Source: Streptomyces sp. S465
GTDB lineage: Bacteria > Actinomycetota > Actinomycetes > Streptomycetales > Streptomycetaceae
Reading direction: 5' to 3'
NCBI RefSeq assembly: GCF_026898115.1
Contig: NZ_CP114036.1
Coordinates: 2,046,001-2,110,000, forward strand
Length of the DNA: 64,000 nt
Positions 28,480-37,704 of the stretch are shown here, in pieces. A program made the position numbers and the translations under genes. The notes beneath the pieces are model-generated. The model was not told the DNA's origin and did not search any database. It saw nothing but the letters and a program-made list of their open reading frames with translations. The first letter of the stretch is position 1; every line of letters begins with the position of its first letter.

Positions 28480-28683
28480 CTACCCCCGGCGCAGACCGTC
28501 GACGTGGGCCCCCAGTGGAGCCGAGGCCCGCTCCAGGTCCTCGGCGGCCCGGGTGATCCGCTGCGAGCTGTCCGAGACCTGTCGGGCCAGCCTGCGGACC
28601 TCGGCGTAGACCCGCACCGAGAGCACGGCGAGAACGGCGATTCCGCAGAAGGCGAGGGCGAGGGCGAGCATCGGCCAGAGCAT
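28480..28683 (-). CDS. Small single-span membrane protein
   Basis: 67 residues: one membrane helix (MLALALAFCGIAVLAVLSV, about 5-23) followed by a coiled-coil-like amphipathic stretch (YAEVRRLARQVSDSSQRITR). I chose ATG at 28683, which begins directly with the membrane segment; longer frames upstream overlap the zinc-ribbon gene. The position between pafC and tatA suggests co-transcription. It resembles DUF948-type small proteins, but the function is unknown. Confidence 0.65.
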   Translation of the reverse strand: MLWPMLALALAFCGIAVLAVLSVRVYAEVRRLARQVSDSSQRITRAAEDLERASAPLGAHVDGLRRG

Positions 28684-28693
28684 GCGCCAGAGC

Positions 28694-28957
28694 CTAGACC
28701 GTGGAGTGCAGGCGCAGCGTACGCACCCCGCCGCCGGTGAGCAGCTCCACGATCCGCTCCCCCGCCGGCTTGCGCACCGCGGTTCCGCAGTCGGGGCAGG
28801 TGAAGGAGTAGAAGGTGGTGCGGTCGCTGGCCCCGATCGCCAGCCGCAGCGCGCCCGCGGCCAGCTCGAACCGGCCACGGCACTCCGGACAGGCTGCCTT
28901 GAACACCACCGAAGCGGCGCTCCCCCGTGCGGTCACTGCGTGTGTCCTTTCACTCAC
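28694..28957 (-). CDS. Small zinc-ribbon-like protein
   Basis: 87 residues with two CxxC pairs (ACPECRGRFEL and TCPDCGTAVRK) spaced as in a zinc ribbon. GTG at 28957 overlaps the end of pafC by 8 bases, so translation is probably coupled. The family is conserved next to pafBC in actinobacteria. A nucleic-acid or protein-binding role is likely, but no specific function is known. Confidence 0.75.
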   Translation of the reverse strand: MSERTHAVTARGSAASVVFKAACPECRGRFELAAGALRLAIGASDRTTFYSFTCPDCGTAVRKPAGERIVELLTGGGVRTLRLHSTV

Positions 28958-29909
28958 CGTACGCCGCGAGCGCCTGTCGCGCCGCGTCCCGGGCACTGTC
29001 CGCGAGCCCCTGCGGCGAGACGATCCGGCCGTCCCGGCCCAGCCGCAGGGCCAGCCGCCGCAGCGAGCCGGGGTCGGGCGCGCGCAGCGTGATCCTGAGA
29101 CCGCCGTCGGGCAGCTCCTCCGCGCTGTCGTGCGGGTAGTACTCGGCGACCCAGCGCCCGCCGGGGCCGACCTCGACGACCACCTCGGGGTCCTCGGCAC
29201 CGGTCTGCACCAGCCCGGTGGCCAGGTCCGACAGATCGCGCAGCTCGATCGGCGGCGGATCGGACGCCTCGTCGAGCAGCTTGATCTCGGCCACCCGGTC
29301 GAGCCGGAAGGTCCGCCGCGCCTCGGAGAGGCGGCACCAGGCCTCCATATACGTACGCCCGACGGCGAACAGCCGGATCGGGTCGACCTCGCGCTCGGTG
29401 ATCTCGTCACGCGCGGGCGAGTAGTAGCGCAGCCACAGCCTGCGACGCTCGGAGATGGCGCGGTCGACCTCGGCGAAGACGCCGCCCTCCGACTCGAAGA
29501 TCACCGAGAGCCGGGAGCTGGCGCCCGCCGCCTCGCCCGCCGCGGCCTCCAGCTTGGCGGTGGCCCGCAGCAGCGCGTCCCGGTCGCTCTCGCGCAGCCC
29601 GGGGAGGGTCGCGACGGCGCGGGCGGCGACCAGCAGCGCGGTGGCCTCGTCGGCGGCCAGCCGCAGCGGTTCCGCGACGTCATCGGGGTTGTGCCACCAG
29701 ATCCGGTCACCGTCGGTGTCGATGTCCAGCAGATCGCCGCCGCGGAAGCTGGTGCCGCACAGCGGCAGCACATCGAGGTCGGCGATCAGCTCGTCCTCGC
29801 TGATGCCGAAGGCCCGTGCGACATCGGCGACGCGGGCGCCGGGGCGCTCGCGCAGATAGGTGACCAGGGAGAGCATCCGGCGGGTCTGGTCAATCGCGTT
29901 TCCGGCCAT
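28950..29909 (-). CDS. pafC: WYL-domain transcriptional regulator PafC
   Basis: 319 residues: an N-terminal winged helix (TRRMLSLVTYLRERPGARVADVARAFGISEDEL), a WYL domain in the middle (about 145-240; RRLWLRYYSPARDEITEREVDPIRLFAVGRTYMEAWC) and a C-terminal WCX region. It pairs with the adjacent PafB; the two form the PafBC activator that drives the RecA-independent DNA-damage response in actinobacteria. The gene starts 20 bases after pafB. Confidence 0.9.
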   Translation of the reverse strand: MAGNAIDQTRRMLSLVTYLRERPGARVADVARAFGISEDELIADLDVLPLCGTSFRGGDLLDIDTDGDRIWWHNPDDVAEPLRLAADEATALLVAARAVATLPGLRESDRDALLRATAKLEAAAGEAAGASSRLSVIFESEGGVFAEVDRAISERRRLWLRYYSPARDEITEREVDPIRLFAVGRTYMEAWCRLSEARRTFRLDRVAEIKLLDEASDPPPIELRDLSDLATGLVQTGAEDPEVVVEVGPGGRWVAEYYPHDSAEELPDGGLRITLRAPDPGSLRRLALRLGRDGRIVSPQGLADSARDAARQALAAYGE

Positions 29910-29929
29910 GGTGAAGTCGCTCCGTCCCC

Positions 29930-30895
29930 TCAGTCCTTGGCGACCGCGCGCAGCCGGTCCACGACATCCGCCCGCAGCTCGTCGGGCGCCAGTACGACCA
30001 CGTCCGGGCCGAACTCCACGAGCCAGGCGTCCAGACCGTGCCCATAGGGGATCTCCAGCTCGTCCCAGCCGTCGCCGGCCGCCCGGGTGGACAGCGCCTT
30101 CGCCCGCAGCGGATAGCCGTGGCCGGAACGCAGCCTGATCCGGGCGGTGCCGGTGGCGGTCTCGCCCGCCCAGGTCTCCACGGTCTCCCGCACGGTGACG
30201 TGATCGGGCACCTCGGCGGTGAACGAGCCGGACCGCAGCCGGACCCGGCTGGTGATCCGGGAGAGCCGGAAGACCCGCTCGGCGGCGCGCTCACGGTCCC
30301 ATCCGGCGAGGTACCAGTGACCGCGCCAGCACTCCAGGGTCCAGGGCTCGACCTGCCGCTGCTCGGGGCGCGCGGCGTTCGCCTTGCGGTAGTCGAAGAC
30401 GACGGGGCGGCGGTCGCGGCAGGCGAGCATCAGCGGCTCGAAGGCGCTCTCATGGACCGGGATGCGCGGCTCCAGCGCGCCGTGTCCGGGTGTGTCGTAC
30501 GGGTCCTCGGCGACCGGCATCCCGGCGGCGCGCAGCTTCTGGAGCGCGCCGCTGGCGGCGCCCGCGAGCCGGGCCTGCTGCCAGACCTTGGCGGCGAGGC
30601 CGAGCGCGGCGGCCTCCTCGGCGTCGAGGGTGATCGGCGGGAGGCGGTTGCTGTCCCGGCGGGCGAGATAGCCGATCTCGCCGTCGATGCCCTCCACCGT
30701 CTCGATGACCAGGCCGAGTTCGCGCAGATCGTCCTTGTCGCGCTCGAACATGCGATTGAACGCCTCGTCGTTGGCCGCGTCGGCCTGGAGGTACGCCTCT
30801 ATGGAGCCCCGCAGCTCCCGTTTGGTCAGCGGACGCCGCGTTCCCAGCAGGCACAGGGCCAGATTCATCAGCCGCTCGGCCTTGGCAATCGCCAT
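29930..30895 (-). CDS. pafB: WYL-domain transcriptional regulator PafB
   Basis: 321 residues, paralogous to PafC. N-terminal helix-turn-helix MNLALCLLGTRRPLTKRELR, central WYL domain (PVVFDYRKANAARPEQRQVEPWTLECWRGHWYLAGWD, about 175-215), C-terminal WCX extension. The WYL domain probably binds single-stranded nucleic acid or another damage signal. The order pafA ... pafB-pafC is the typical actinobacterial arrangement. Here two FKBP genes separate it from pafA. Confidence 0.9.
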   Translation of the reverse strand: MAIAKAERLMNLALCLLGTRRPLTKRELRGSIEAYLQADAANDEAFNRMFERDKDDLRELGLVIETVEGIDGEIGYLARRDSNRLPPITLDAEEAAALGLAAKVWQQARLAGAASGALQKLRAAGMPVAEDPYDTPGHGALEPRIPVHESAFEPLMLACRDRRPVVFDYRKANAARPEQRQVEPWTLECWRGHWYLAGWDRERAAERVFRLSRITSRVRLRSGSFTAEVPDHVTVRETVETWAGETATGTARIRLRSGHGYPLRAKALSTRAAGDGWDELEIPYGHGLDAWLVEFGPDVVVLAPDELRADVVDRLRAVAKD

Positions 30896-30953
30896 CGACG
30901 CCCTTTCTACGTGACCTTACGCACGTGACCGTACCGCTACCGGGACGCACGGC

Positions 30954-30993
30954 AAAAGCCGAGGGCCCCTGCCCGGCGGCAGGAGCCCTCGGC
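30954..30993 (-). terminator. Intrinsic terminator after the FKBP gene
   Basis: A 16-bp stem with one mismatch (30958-30973 with 30978-30993; GCCGAGGGC outer part) and, on the minus strand, a following TTTT (30957-30954). It ends the FKBP transcript, so pafB needs its own promoter between here and 30895. Confidence 0.85.
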
Positions 30994-31009
30994 GCGGCGG
31001 GCGCCGGTC

Positions 31010-31384
31010 TCAGACGGAGACCAGGTCGCAGACGAAGATCAGGGTCTCGCCCGGCTTGATCCGGCCGCCACCGGCGCCCTGGTCCCCATAGGCGAGGTGC
31101 GGCGGAATGATCAGCTGCCGGCGGCCGCCGACCTTCATGCCCTGGAGGCCCTGGTCCCAGCCGCTGATGACCTGGCCCACACCGAGCTGGATCCGCAGCG
31201 GGGTGCCACGGTTGTAGCTCGCGTCGAACTCCTCACCGGTGCTGAAGGCGACGCCCACATAGTGGACGGCGATGTTGTCGCCGGCCTTCGCCGCGGGGCC
31301 GTCGCCCTCCCAGATGTCCTTGATCTCCAGCTCGGCCGGCGGCTCGCCGCCCGGGAAGTCGACCTCGGGCTTCTCGATGCTCAC
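31010..31384 (-). CDS. FKBP-type peptidyl-prolyl isomerase (cytoplasmic)
   Basis: 124 residues comprising one FKBP domain: VHYVGVAFSTGEEFDASYNRG, VISGWDQGLQGMKVGGRR, IIPPHLAYGDQG, LIFVCDLVSV. The FKBP ligand pocket residues (Y, FD, W, Y) are present. GTG at 31384 (SIEKPEVDFPGGEPP) is the usual start in this family; an upstream start would add a few residues that do not look coding. No signal peptide, so it acts in the cytoplasm as a protein-folding catalyst. It is paired with the exported FKBP lipoprotein gene just upstream. Confidence 0.92.
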   Translation of the reverse strand: MSIEKPEVDFPGGEPPAELEIKDIWEGDGPAAKAGDNIAVHYVGVAFSTGEEFDASYNRGTPLRIQLGVGQVISGWDQGLQGMKVGGRRQLIIPPHLAYGDQGAGGGRIKPGETLIFVCDLVSV

Positions 31385-31423
31385 GAAATAGCTCCTTGTG
31401 ATGTTGTGGGCAACCCGCACAGG

Positions 31424-32419
31424 CTACAGAACCGCCAGGATGTCCACGGAGAAGACCAGCGTGGAGTTGGCGGGGATGCCCTTCTGGGCCGCCTTGCCGT
31501 AGCCCAGGTCCGGGGGTACGACGATCATGACCCGGCTGCCCACCTTCTTGCCGGTCAGCCCCTGCGACCAGCCCTTGACCACCTGCTGCAGCGAGAACTG
31601 GGCGAGCTCACCGCGCTTGTAGGTGGAGTCGAACTCCTTGCCGCCGTCCCACAGCACGCCCCTGTACTGGACGAGCAGGGCGTCGGTCTTCTTGACCTCC
31701 TTGCCGTCGCCCTCGATGACGTACTCGGAGACGAGCTTCTTGGGCGCGGACTTCTTGGGGACGGTGATGGTGGGCGCCTTGCCGTCGGTGTTGGTCGACA
31801 CCTTGGGCAGGTCGGGGTCGGTCTGCTCCACCTTGCTGCCCTTGGCCGAGCTCTTGGCGTCGTAGGCGTTCACGATGTCGATGACGAAGACCAGCGTGTC
31901 GGTGCCCTTGATACCGGCCTGCGGCTGGCCCTGCTTGCCGTAGGCGTACGCGGGCGGGACGGCCAGCTCCAGCCGGCTGCCCACGTTCCGGCCCAGCAGT
32001 CCCTGGTCCCAGCCCGGGAGGACCTGGCCCTGGCCGACCGGGAAGGCGGCGGTCTTCTTCTTGTCGAAGGTGTTGTCGATGGCCTTCCCGGTGTCCCAGA
32101 TCTGCGCCAGATAGTTGATCTGGAGCCAGTCGCCCTTGACCGTCTTCCGGCCGTCTCCCTGGCTGATCGTCTTGACCGCCAGATGGCTCGACGGCTCACC
32201 CGTGCCCTTGGCGACCTTCGGCTTCTCACCGAACTTCTTACCGCCGGTAATGGGCGGCACCGGTCCGGAGACGATCTTGCCGCTGGGGGCCGGTGAGGGA
32301 CTCTGGCTGGTCGGCTCCTGGGACGGGCTGCTCTTGTCGGACCCTGATTTTTCGTCACCGCAGCCCGCGAGCGTGAGCAGGCCCGCGGGTACGGCAAGGA
32401 GTACGGAGCGTCGGCGCAC
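31424..32419 (-). CDS. FKBP-type peptidyl-prolyl isomerase lipoprotein, two domains
   Basis: 331 residues with a lipoprotein signal (SVLLAVPAGLLTLAGC, Cys about 20), a Ser/Pro-rich linker and two FKBP domains (about 80-190 and 220-330): YLAQIWDTGKAIDNTF / YRGVLWDGGKEFDSTYKRG; PGWDQGLLGRNVGSR / KGWSQGLTGKKVGSR; YAYGKQG / LGYGKAA. It is anchored outside the membrane and probably assists folding of exported proteins. GTG start at 32419. The gap to the cytoplasmic FKBP gene is 39 bases, so they are co-transcribed. Confidence 0.93.
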   Translation of the reverse strand: MRRRSVLLAVPAGLLTLAGCGDEKSGSDKSSPSQEPTSQSPSPAPSGKIVSGPVPPITGGKKFGEKPKVAKGTGEPSSHLAVKTISQGDGRKTVKGDWLQINYLAQIWDTGKAIDNTFDKKKTAAFPVGQGQVLPGWDQGLLGRNVGSRLELAVPPAYAYGKQGQPQAGIKGTDTLVFVIDIVNAYDAKSSAKGSKVEQTDPDLPKVSTNTDGKAPTITVPKKSAPKKLVSEYVIEGDGKEVKKTDALLVQYRGVLWDGGKEFDSTYKRGELAQFSLQQVVKGWSQGLTGKKVGSRVMIVVPPDLGYGKAAQKGIPANSTLVFSVDILAVL

Positions 32420-32477
32420 GGAGTCCTCGTTAGGTAGATCTTGTGATGGCCAATGCGCGCCACTCTACGACGTAGTA

Positions 32478-32508
32478 CGGGCCCCGTCCGGAGAACGCAC
32501 GGGGCCCG
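32478..32508 (-). terminator. Terminator hairpin after pafA
   Basis: CGGGCCCCGT (32478-32487) pairs perfectly with ACGGGGCCCG (32499-32508). It lies between the pafA stop and the FKBP lipoprotein start on the transcribed minus strand. No T-tract. Confidence 0.7.
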
Positions 32509-32532
32509 TGGCCAAGGTAAGCCGTACGCCGG

Positions 32533-33894
32533 TCACATGCCGGCGATGAGTTTCTCCACCCGGTCGTCGACCGAACGGAACGGGTCCTTGCACAGCACGG
32601 TGCGCTGTGCCTGGTCATTGAGCTTCAGATGCACCCAGTCGACCGTGAAATCGCGGCGCTGCTCCTGGGCCCGGCGGATGAAGTCGCCGCGCAGCCGGGC
32701 GCGGGTGGTCTGCGGTGGCACCGACTTGCCCTCGAAGATTTTCACGTCGTTGCAGACCCGGGCCGCCTGGCCGCGCTTCTCCAGCAGGTAGTAGAGGCCG
32801 CGGCGGCGGTGGATGTCGTGGTAGGCGAGGTCTATCTGGGCGATACGCGGATGCGACATGGTGATGTTGTTCTTGGCCCGGTACCGCTCGATGAGCTTGT
32901 ACTTCATCACCCAGTCGATTTCGGTCTCGATCCGGTCGAGCTCCTCGGTGCGGATCGCGTCCAGGGTGCGGCCCCACAGCTCGAGGACGCGCTCGACCAT
33001 GCCGGTGCGGATGCCACGGCGCTCGCAGAAGTCGACGGCCTTCTCGTAGTACTCCTGCTGCACCTCCAGGGCGGACGCCTCGCGGCCGCTGGCGAGCCGC
33101 ACCTTGCGCTGCCCGGTGGTGTCATGGCTGACCTCGCGGATGGCCCGGATCGGGTTCTCCAAGGTCAGGTCGCGCATCACCGTGCCCGCCTCGATCATGC
33201 GGAGCACCAGGTCGGTGGCGCCGACCTTGAGCAGCATGGTGGTCTCGGACATGTTGGAGTCGCCCACGATGACATGCAGCCGGCGGTAGCGCTCGGCGTC
33301 GGCGTGCGGTTCATCGCGGGTGTTGATGATCGGCCGGGAGCGGGTCGTCGCGGAGCTGACGCCCTCCCAGATGTGCTCGGCGCGCTGGCTGACGCAGTAG
33401 ACCGCGCCGCGCGGGGTCTGCAGGACCTTGCCCGCACCGCACAGCAGCTGCCGCGTCACCAGGAACGGAATGAGAATGTCGGCGAGCCGGGAGAACTCCC
33501 CGTGCCGCGCCACCAGATAGTTCTCGTGACAACCGTAGGAGTTGCCCGCGGAGTCGGTGTTGTTCTTGAACAGATAGACGTCGCCCGCGATTCCCTCCTC
33601 GTGCAGGCGGCGCTCCGCGTCCACGAGCAGACCCTCGAGAATGCGCTCGCCTGCCTTGTCGTGGGTGACCAGCTCGGTCACGTTGTCGCACTCGGGAGTT
33701 GCGTATTCCGGGTGCGAGCCCACGTCGAGATAGAGGCGGGCACCGTTGCGCAGGAAGACATTGCTGCTGCGGCCCCAGGAGACGACACGGCGGAAGAGGT
33801 ACCGCGCCACTTCGTCAGGAGACAACCGGCGCTGTCCCCTGAATGTGCACGTGACGCCGTACTCGTTCTCCAGCCCGAAAATGCGGCGGTCCAT
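32533..33894 (-). CDS. pafA: Pup-protein ligase PafA
   Basis: 453 residues; the ligase that joins the C-terminal glutamate of Pup to lysines of target proteins using ATP. Family motifs: [20 protein letters not shown] with the Mg-binding glutamates, [67 protein letters not shown]. It is a paralogue of Dop at 39492 but lacks the long Dop loop and has the ligase-type N-terminus. ATG at 33894. Confidence 0.97.
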   Translation of the reverse strand: MDRRIFGLENEYGVTCTFRGQRRLSPDEVARYLFRRVVSWGRSSNVFLRNGARLYLDVGSHPEYATPECDNVTELVTHDKAGERILEGLLVDAERRLHEEGIAGDVYLFKNNTDSAGNSYGCHENYLVARHGEFSRLADILIPFLVTRQLLCGAGKVLQTPRGAVYCVSQRAEHIWEGVSSATTRSRPIINTRDEPHADAERYRRLHVIVGDSNMSETTMLLKVGATDLVLRMIEAGTVMRDLTLENPIRAIREVSHDTTGQRKVRLASGREASALEVQQEYYEKAVDFCERRGIRTGMVERVLELWGRTLDAIRTEELDRIETEIDWVMKYKLIERYRAKNNITMSHPRIAQIDLAYHDIHRRRGLYYLLEKRGQAARVCNDVKIFEGKSVPPQTTRARLRGDFIRRAQEQRRDFTVDWVHLKLNDQAQRTVLCKDPFRSVDDRVEKLIAGM

Positions 33895-33903
33895 GCCTGA
33901 ACA

Positions 33904-35187
33904 TTACGCCTGATGGCGTGGTCTGAAACCGGGTTCGACGGCATGGTTGCGATCATTTTCCTCCCCAGGTTCACCCGGGGTTCGGTGTGTGGTCGGCCGC
34001 ACGACCGGACGCGGGCCCTCCAGGAGGAACCGCTGGGCGGCCAACAGCACCGCCAGCGCGGCCGCTCCACCGGCCGCCGGCACCGCGAAACCGGAGACCA
34101 CTCCGCCGAACTGGACCACGGGCCCCGCCACCGCGGAGCCGAGCGCGTTGCCCACCACGAAGGTGGTCACCAGCCAGGAGAACGCCTCGGTGACCGTGCC
34201 GGACGGCGCGTGGCGGTCCACGACGACGAACGCGCAGGCCAGCGCCGGGGCCAGAAACAGGCCCGCCACCGCGGCCAGGACGGTCATCGAGGCGACGCCC
34301 GGCACCAGCATGAGCGGCAGATAGCCGAGCGCCAGCGCGGCCACGAGCAGCCGCAGCCGCCGTTCGGGCGCGCCGGGCCAGGTGCGGGCGCCGTAGCCGA
34401 TGCCGCCGACCAGCGCGCCCGCGCCGAGGGCGGACAGCAGCGCGCTGGAGACCAGGCCGCCGCCGTGCTCGTCGGCGTACGCCACCGCGGCCACCGCGAT
34501 CGCACCGAGGGCGAGCCCGATGAAGAAGAACGAGCCGAGCAGCACCAGCAGCCCGGGCGAGCGCAGCGCGCCCAGCCAGTGCGCCTCGCGCGGCGCGGAG
34601 CGCCACTGCCGGGACGGCCGCGAGACCACGACGGACAGCGCGCCGGCGACCCCGATGACATTGATGACCAGCAGCGCGGCCGCCTCGGACCACACGGCCA
34701 CCACGAGGGTGACCAGCAGCGGACCGACGGCGAACATCACCTCCTGGGCCACCGCGTCCAGCGCGTACGCCGCGTGCACCTGGTCCTCGCGGCGCAGCAC
34801 CGACGGCCACAGCGCCCGCAGCCCGCCTTCCAGCGGCGGGGTGAACAGACCGGCGACGAGCATCGCGGCGTACGCCACGGGCAGCGGTTCGAGCCCGGTG
34901 ACGGCGAACAGGACCATGCCGAGCGCGGAGGCCACGGCGGCGGGGAGCATCACCCGGGGCTGGCCGAAGCGGTCCACGGCCCGGCCCAGCAGCGGCTGGC
35001 CCACCGCGTTGGCCGCGCCGTAGACGGCCGACAGCGCCCCGGCGAGGGCGTAGCTGCCGCCCTCGGAGCGGGCGAAGAGCAGCACGGCCAGGGCGGCGGT
35101 GGCGTTCGGCAGCCGCCCCAGGAGTGTGCCGACGAGCAGCCGTGCCGCGTGCGGGGTGCGCAGCAGTTCCCCGTAGCCAGCCGCCAT
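33904..35187 (-). CDS. MFS transporter
   Basis: 427 residues with about 12 hydrophobic membrane segments. The loop 2-3 motif is LLGRAVDRFGQPRVM, close to the MFS G-x-x-x-D-R-x-G-R-R pattern. The start chosen is ATG at 35187 (MAAGYGELLRTPHAARLLVG). It is most like uncharacterised drug- or sugar-efflux permeases; no substrate can be deduced. It is divergent from the LacI-family gene at 35361, which may control it. Together they interrupt the prcA-pafA neighbourhood. Confidence 0.88.
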   Translation of the reverse strand: MAAGYGELLRTPHAARLLVGTLLGRLPNATAALAVLLFARSEGGSYALAGALSAVYGAANAVGQPLLGRAVDRFGQPRVMLPAAVASALGMVLFAVTGLEPLPVAYAAMLVAGLFTPPLEGGLRALWPSVLRREDQVHAAYALDAVAQEVMFAVGPLLVTLVVAVWSEAAALLVINVIGVAGALSVVVSRPSRQWRSAPREAHWLGALRSPGLLVLLGSFFFIGLALGAIAVAAVAYADEHGGGLVSSALLSALGAGALVGGIGYGARTWPGAPERRLRLLVAALALGYLPLMLVPGVASMTVLAAVAGLFLAPALACAFVVVDRHAPSGTVTEAFSWLVTTFVVGNALGSAVAGPVVQFGGVVSGFAVPAAGGAAALAVLLAAQRFLLEGPRPVVRPTTHRTPGEPGEENDRNHAVEPGFRPRHQA

Positions 35188-35250
35188 TGCCTGCCCCTTC
35201 CTGCGGATTCCCGCGATGCGTCTCGGTTCATCGCGGGTCGTGAGGACGTT

Positions 35251-35279
35251 GTACGTATAACTTCCGGGGTCATACGTAC
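35251..35279. promoter_or_regulatory. Inverted-repeat operator candidate between LacI and MFS genes
   Basis: GTACGTAT at 35251-35258 and ATACGTAC at 35272-35279 form a perfect 8-bp inverted repeat with a 13-base spacer in the divergent promoter region. AT content is locally raised. It is a likely binding site for the LacI-type regulator encoded to the right. Confidence 0.5.
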
Positions 35280-35360
35280 CATGGCCGCCACCGCGGGTCC
35301 ACTCGCGGGCCGGATCGAGCAGCCGGTGGCGACAGCACGGCGCGAAGGGGAGCGGAGGCG

Positions 35361-36509
35361 ATGGTGGCGAGCGCGGACCACGCCCGCCCGGCGGGCGGGG
35401 CCGCCGGGAAGGGGTCCCCGGGGACCGGCCGGACGGGCGAGCCCACGCGGCGCGGGGGCCCGGCCGGCGGGGCGGCTCCGGGGCGCCCGGCGCCGGGCCG
35501 GGCGACGAACCGGGCGACGAGCCGGGACGTGGCGCGGGCGGCGGGCGTGTCGCAGGCGACCGTGTCCCTGGTGCTCGGGGAGAAGTGGTCCGGACGGGTC
35601 TCCGAGCGCACCGCCGAGGCCGTACGCGCCGCCGCCCGCGAACTGGGCTACCGCCCCAACCTCGCGGCCCGCAGCCTCCGCCTGGGCCGCACCAGAACCG
35701 CGCTCCTGGTGGTCCCCGCCCTGACCACCGAGTTCTTCGCCCGCGTCTACACGGGCGCCGAGCGGGTCGCCGCCGACCACGGCTTCGGGGTGGTGCTCTA
35801 CCCCTCGCCCGAGGGCGTGGGCCCCGCCCGGGACCCGTTCGACCCGGCGCGCGCCTCGCTCGACGGGGTGATCGCCTCCTCCATGGCGGCCGACGCGCTG
35901 GCCGCCGTGCGCGGCGGCGGACTGCCACTGGTGATGCTCGACAGCGACCCGGACGACGCGGCCGCGGCGGCCACGGTCAACCTGGACATCGCGGACGGGG
36001 CGCGGCAGGCGGCGGCCCATCTGCTGGCCCTCGGACACCGCCGGGTGGCCCATCTCGCGGCGGCGGTGGACTCCTGGACGTTCCGGGTCCGCGCCCGCGC
36101 CCTGGCCGAGGCGGTGGGCGAGGTCCCGGGCGCCACCGTGTGCGCCGAACCCGCCGGGCTGAGCGTCGAGGAGGGCCGCCAGGCCGCCGAACGCGTCCTG
36201 GGCCGCCCCGGCCCCCGGCCGACCGCGCTCGTCTGCGACGACGACATCCTGGCCGCCGGCGCCTGCAAGGCGGCCCGGCGGCTGGGGCTGCGGGTCCCGG
36301 CCGACATCTCGGTGACCGGCTTCGACGACCTGGCCCTGGCCACGGCGGTGGACCCGGAACTGACCACGGTCCGACTCCCCGCGGAAGCGGTGGGCGCGGC
36401 CGGTATGCGGGCCCTGCTGACCCTCCTGGACGGCGAAACCCCCCAGGACACCACACTCCCCGTCGAACTGATCCCCAGAGCCTCCACGGCCCCACCACCA
36501 GCGAACTGA
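35361..36509 (+). CDS. LacI-family transcriptional regulator
   Basis: 382 residues. After a Gly/Pro/Arg-rich N-terminal stretch of about 50 residues comes the LacI HTH and hinge (TSRDVARAAGVSQATVSLVL, GRVSERTAEAVRAAARELGYRPN). The periplasmic-binding-like effector domain follows (VVPALTTEFFARVYTGAE, LGHRRVAHLAA, ALVCDDDILAAGACKAA, ISVTGFDDLALA). ATG at 35361 has GGAGG 3-7 bases upstream. The long N-terminal extension is unusual, so a later GTG/ATG could be the real start. It probably binds a sugar or related ligand and regulates the divergent MFS gene. Confidence 0.9.
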   Translation: MVASADHARPAGGAAGKGSPGTGRTGEPTRRGGPAGGAAPGRPAPGRATNRATSRDVARAAGVSQATVSLVLGEKWSGRVSERTAEAVRAAARELGYRPNLAARSLRLGRTRTALLVVPALTTEFFARVYTGAERVAADHGFGVVLYPSPEGVGPARDPFDPARASLDGVIASSMAADALAAVRGGGLPLVMLDSDPDDAAAAATVNLDIADGARQAAAHLLALGHRRVAHLAAAVDSWTFRVRARALAEAVGEVPGATVCAEPAGLSVEEGRQAAERVLGRPGPRPTALVCDDDILAAGACKAARRLGLRVPADISVTGFDDLALATAVDPELTTVRLPAEAVGAAGMRALLTLLDGETPQDTTLPVELIPRASTAPPPAN

Positions 36510-36806
36510 CCGACGCGGGGACCGCCGCAGCGGTCCCCGCGTCGGCCACGGAACCGACCGGCGCCAGGACAGACCGGCACGGCTGACCGGCCGGGAACCA
36601 CCGCCAGGTCGACCGGCGCGGGAACCACCCATGCGGTCGGCGGGCCCGGGAGCCGCCGCTGCGGTCGACCCACCCCCAGGCCGCCGCTACGGCCCCACGG
36701 CCCCGCCACCACGCACCTGACCGAAGCGGGGACGACCGCCCACGGCTGACCGGCCGCAACACCACCCCTGCGGCCGACCGGCCCAGGAACCACGGCCCCA
36801 TAACGC
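36510..36806. repeat. Intergenic region with degenerate GC-rich repeats
   Basis: About 300 bases with no gene. It contains several imperfect copies of GACCGGCGCGGGAACCACC-like units (for example near 36590, 36612 and 36640, with scattered later copies at 36750-36790) separated by GCGGTCG. They lack a regular period. It may be a decayed repeat tract or transcription-termination region between convergent genes. Confidence 0.45.
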
Positions 36807-36840
36807 CCGCCGCCGCCCCGGTGGCCCGGGGCGGCGGCGG
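36807..36840 (-). terminator. Terminator hairpin after prcA
   Basis: A 15-bp stem (36807-36821 with 36826-36840; core CGCCGCCCCGG / CCGGGGCGGCG) lies 40 bases past the prcA stop. It also faces the LacI gene, so it may work in both directions. Confidence 0.65.
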
Positions 36841-36880
36841 CGGTGGTGGTAGCGGTGGTGGACGGTCCGCGGTGCGGGGC

Positions 36881-37651
36881 TCAGTCCTCGGACTCCTCGG
36901 TCCCGGAGGACTCGGACGCGGCATCCGATGCCTCCGAGTCCGCCGCGCTCGCCGCGGACTCCAGGAGCCGGGAGAGCTGGCCGCCCAGGACGCGCTTGAA
37001 CTTGCGCTTCTGGGGGCGGGTGCGGTCCAGGACCGCCACCTCGAGCTGCTCGGCGGTGAGGCTGCGCTCGCCGCCGTTGTTGTCGCGGGAGAGCGAGTCG
37101 ACGGCCAGCTTGAGGGCTTCGGCGAGGGTCATGCCGTCCCGGTGCCGCTGGTCGAGATAGCTGCTGATCTGGTCGGCGTTGCCACCGACGGCGACCGAGC
37201 CGTGCTCGTCCACGATGGAGCCGTCGTGCGGGAGGCGGTAGATCTGGTCGTCCTCGGGGCCCTCCCCGACCTCGGCGACGATCAGCTCGACCTCGTACGG
37301 CTTCTCGGCGGCGCTGGAGAAGATCGTGCCCAGGGTCTGGGCGTAGACATTCGCCAGCCCACGGGCCGTGACATCCTCACGGTCATAGGTATAGCCACGC
37401 AGGTCGGCGTAACGGACACCGCCGATCCGCAGATTCTCGAATTCGTTGTACTTACCGACCGCCGCGAAGGCGATCCGGTCATAGATCTCACTGACCTTGT
37501 GCAGCGCGCGGGACGGGTTCTCCGCAACGAAGACGATGCCGTCGGCGTACTGCAGCACGACCACGCTGCGGCCGCGCGCGATGCCCTTACGGGCGTATTC
37601 CGCGCGGTCGGCCATGGCCTGCTGAGGAGAAACATAGAACGGCGTCGTCAC
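36881..37651 (-). CDS. prcA: Proteasome alpha subunit
   Basis: 256 residues of the 20S core alpha subunit. N-terminus [27 protein letters not shown] with the gating/H0 helix region, then the Ntn fold ([49 protein letters not shown]). The acidic C-terminal tail ([18 protein letters not shown]) is typical of Streptomyces. Alpha rings cap the beta rings and dock the ARC ATPase. It follows prcB by 53 bases and is in the same transcript. Confidence 0.97.
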   Translation of the reverse strand: MTTPFYVSPQQAMADRAEYARKGIARGRSVVVLQYADGIVFVAENPSRALHKVSEIYDRIAFAAVGKYNEFENLRIGGVRYADLRGYTYDREDVTARGLANVYAQTLGTIFSSAAEKPYEVELIVAEVGEGPEDDQIYRLPHDGSIVDEHGSVAVGGNADQISSYLDQRHRDGMTLAEALKLAVDSLSRDNNGGERSLTAEQLEVAVLDRTRPQKRKFKRVLGGQLSRLLESAASAADSEASDAASESSGTEESED

Positions 37652-37704
37652 CGGCTGTCCGTCCCTTCTGTCATTGGCGAATGCATTCCGGTTGGACCGT
37701 CCTC

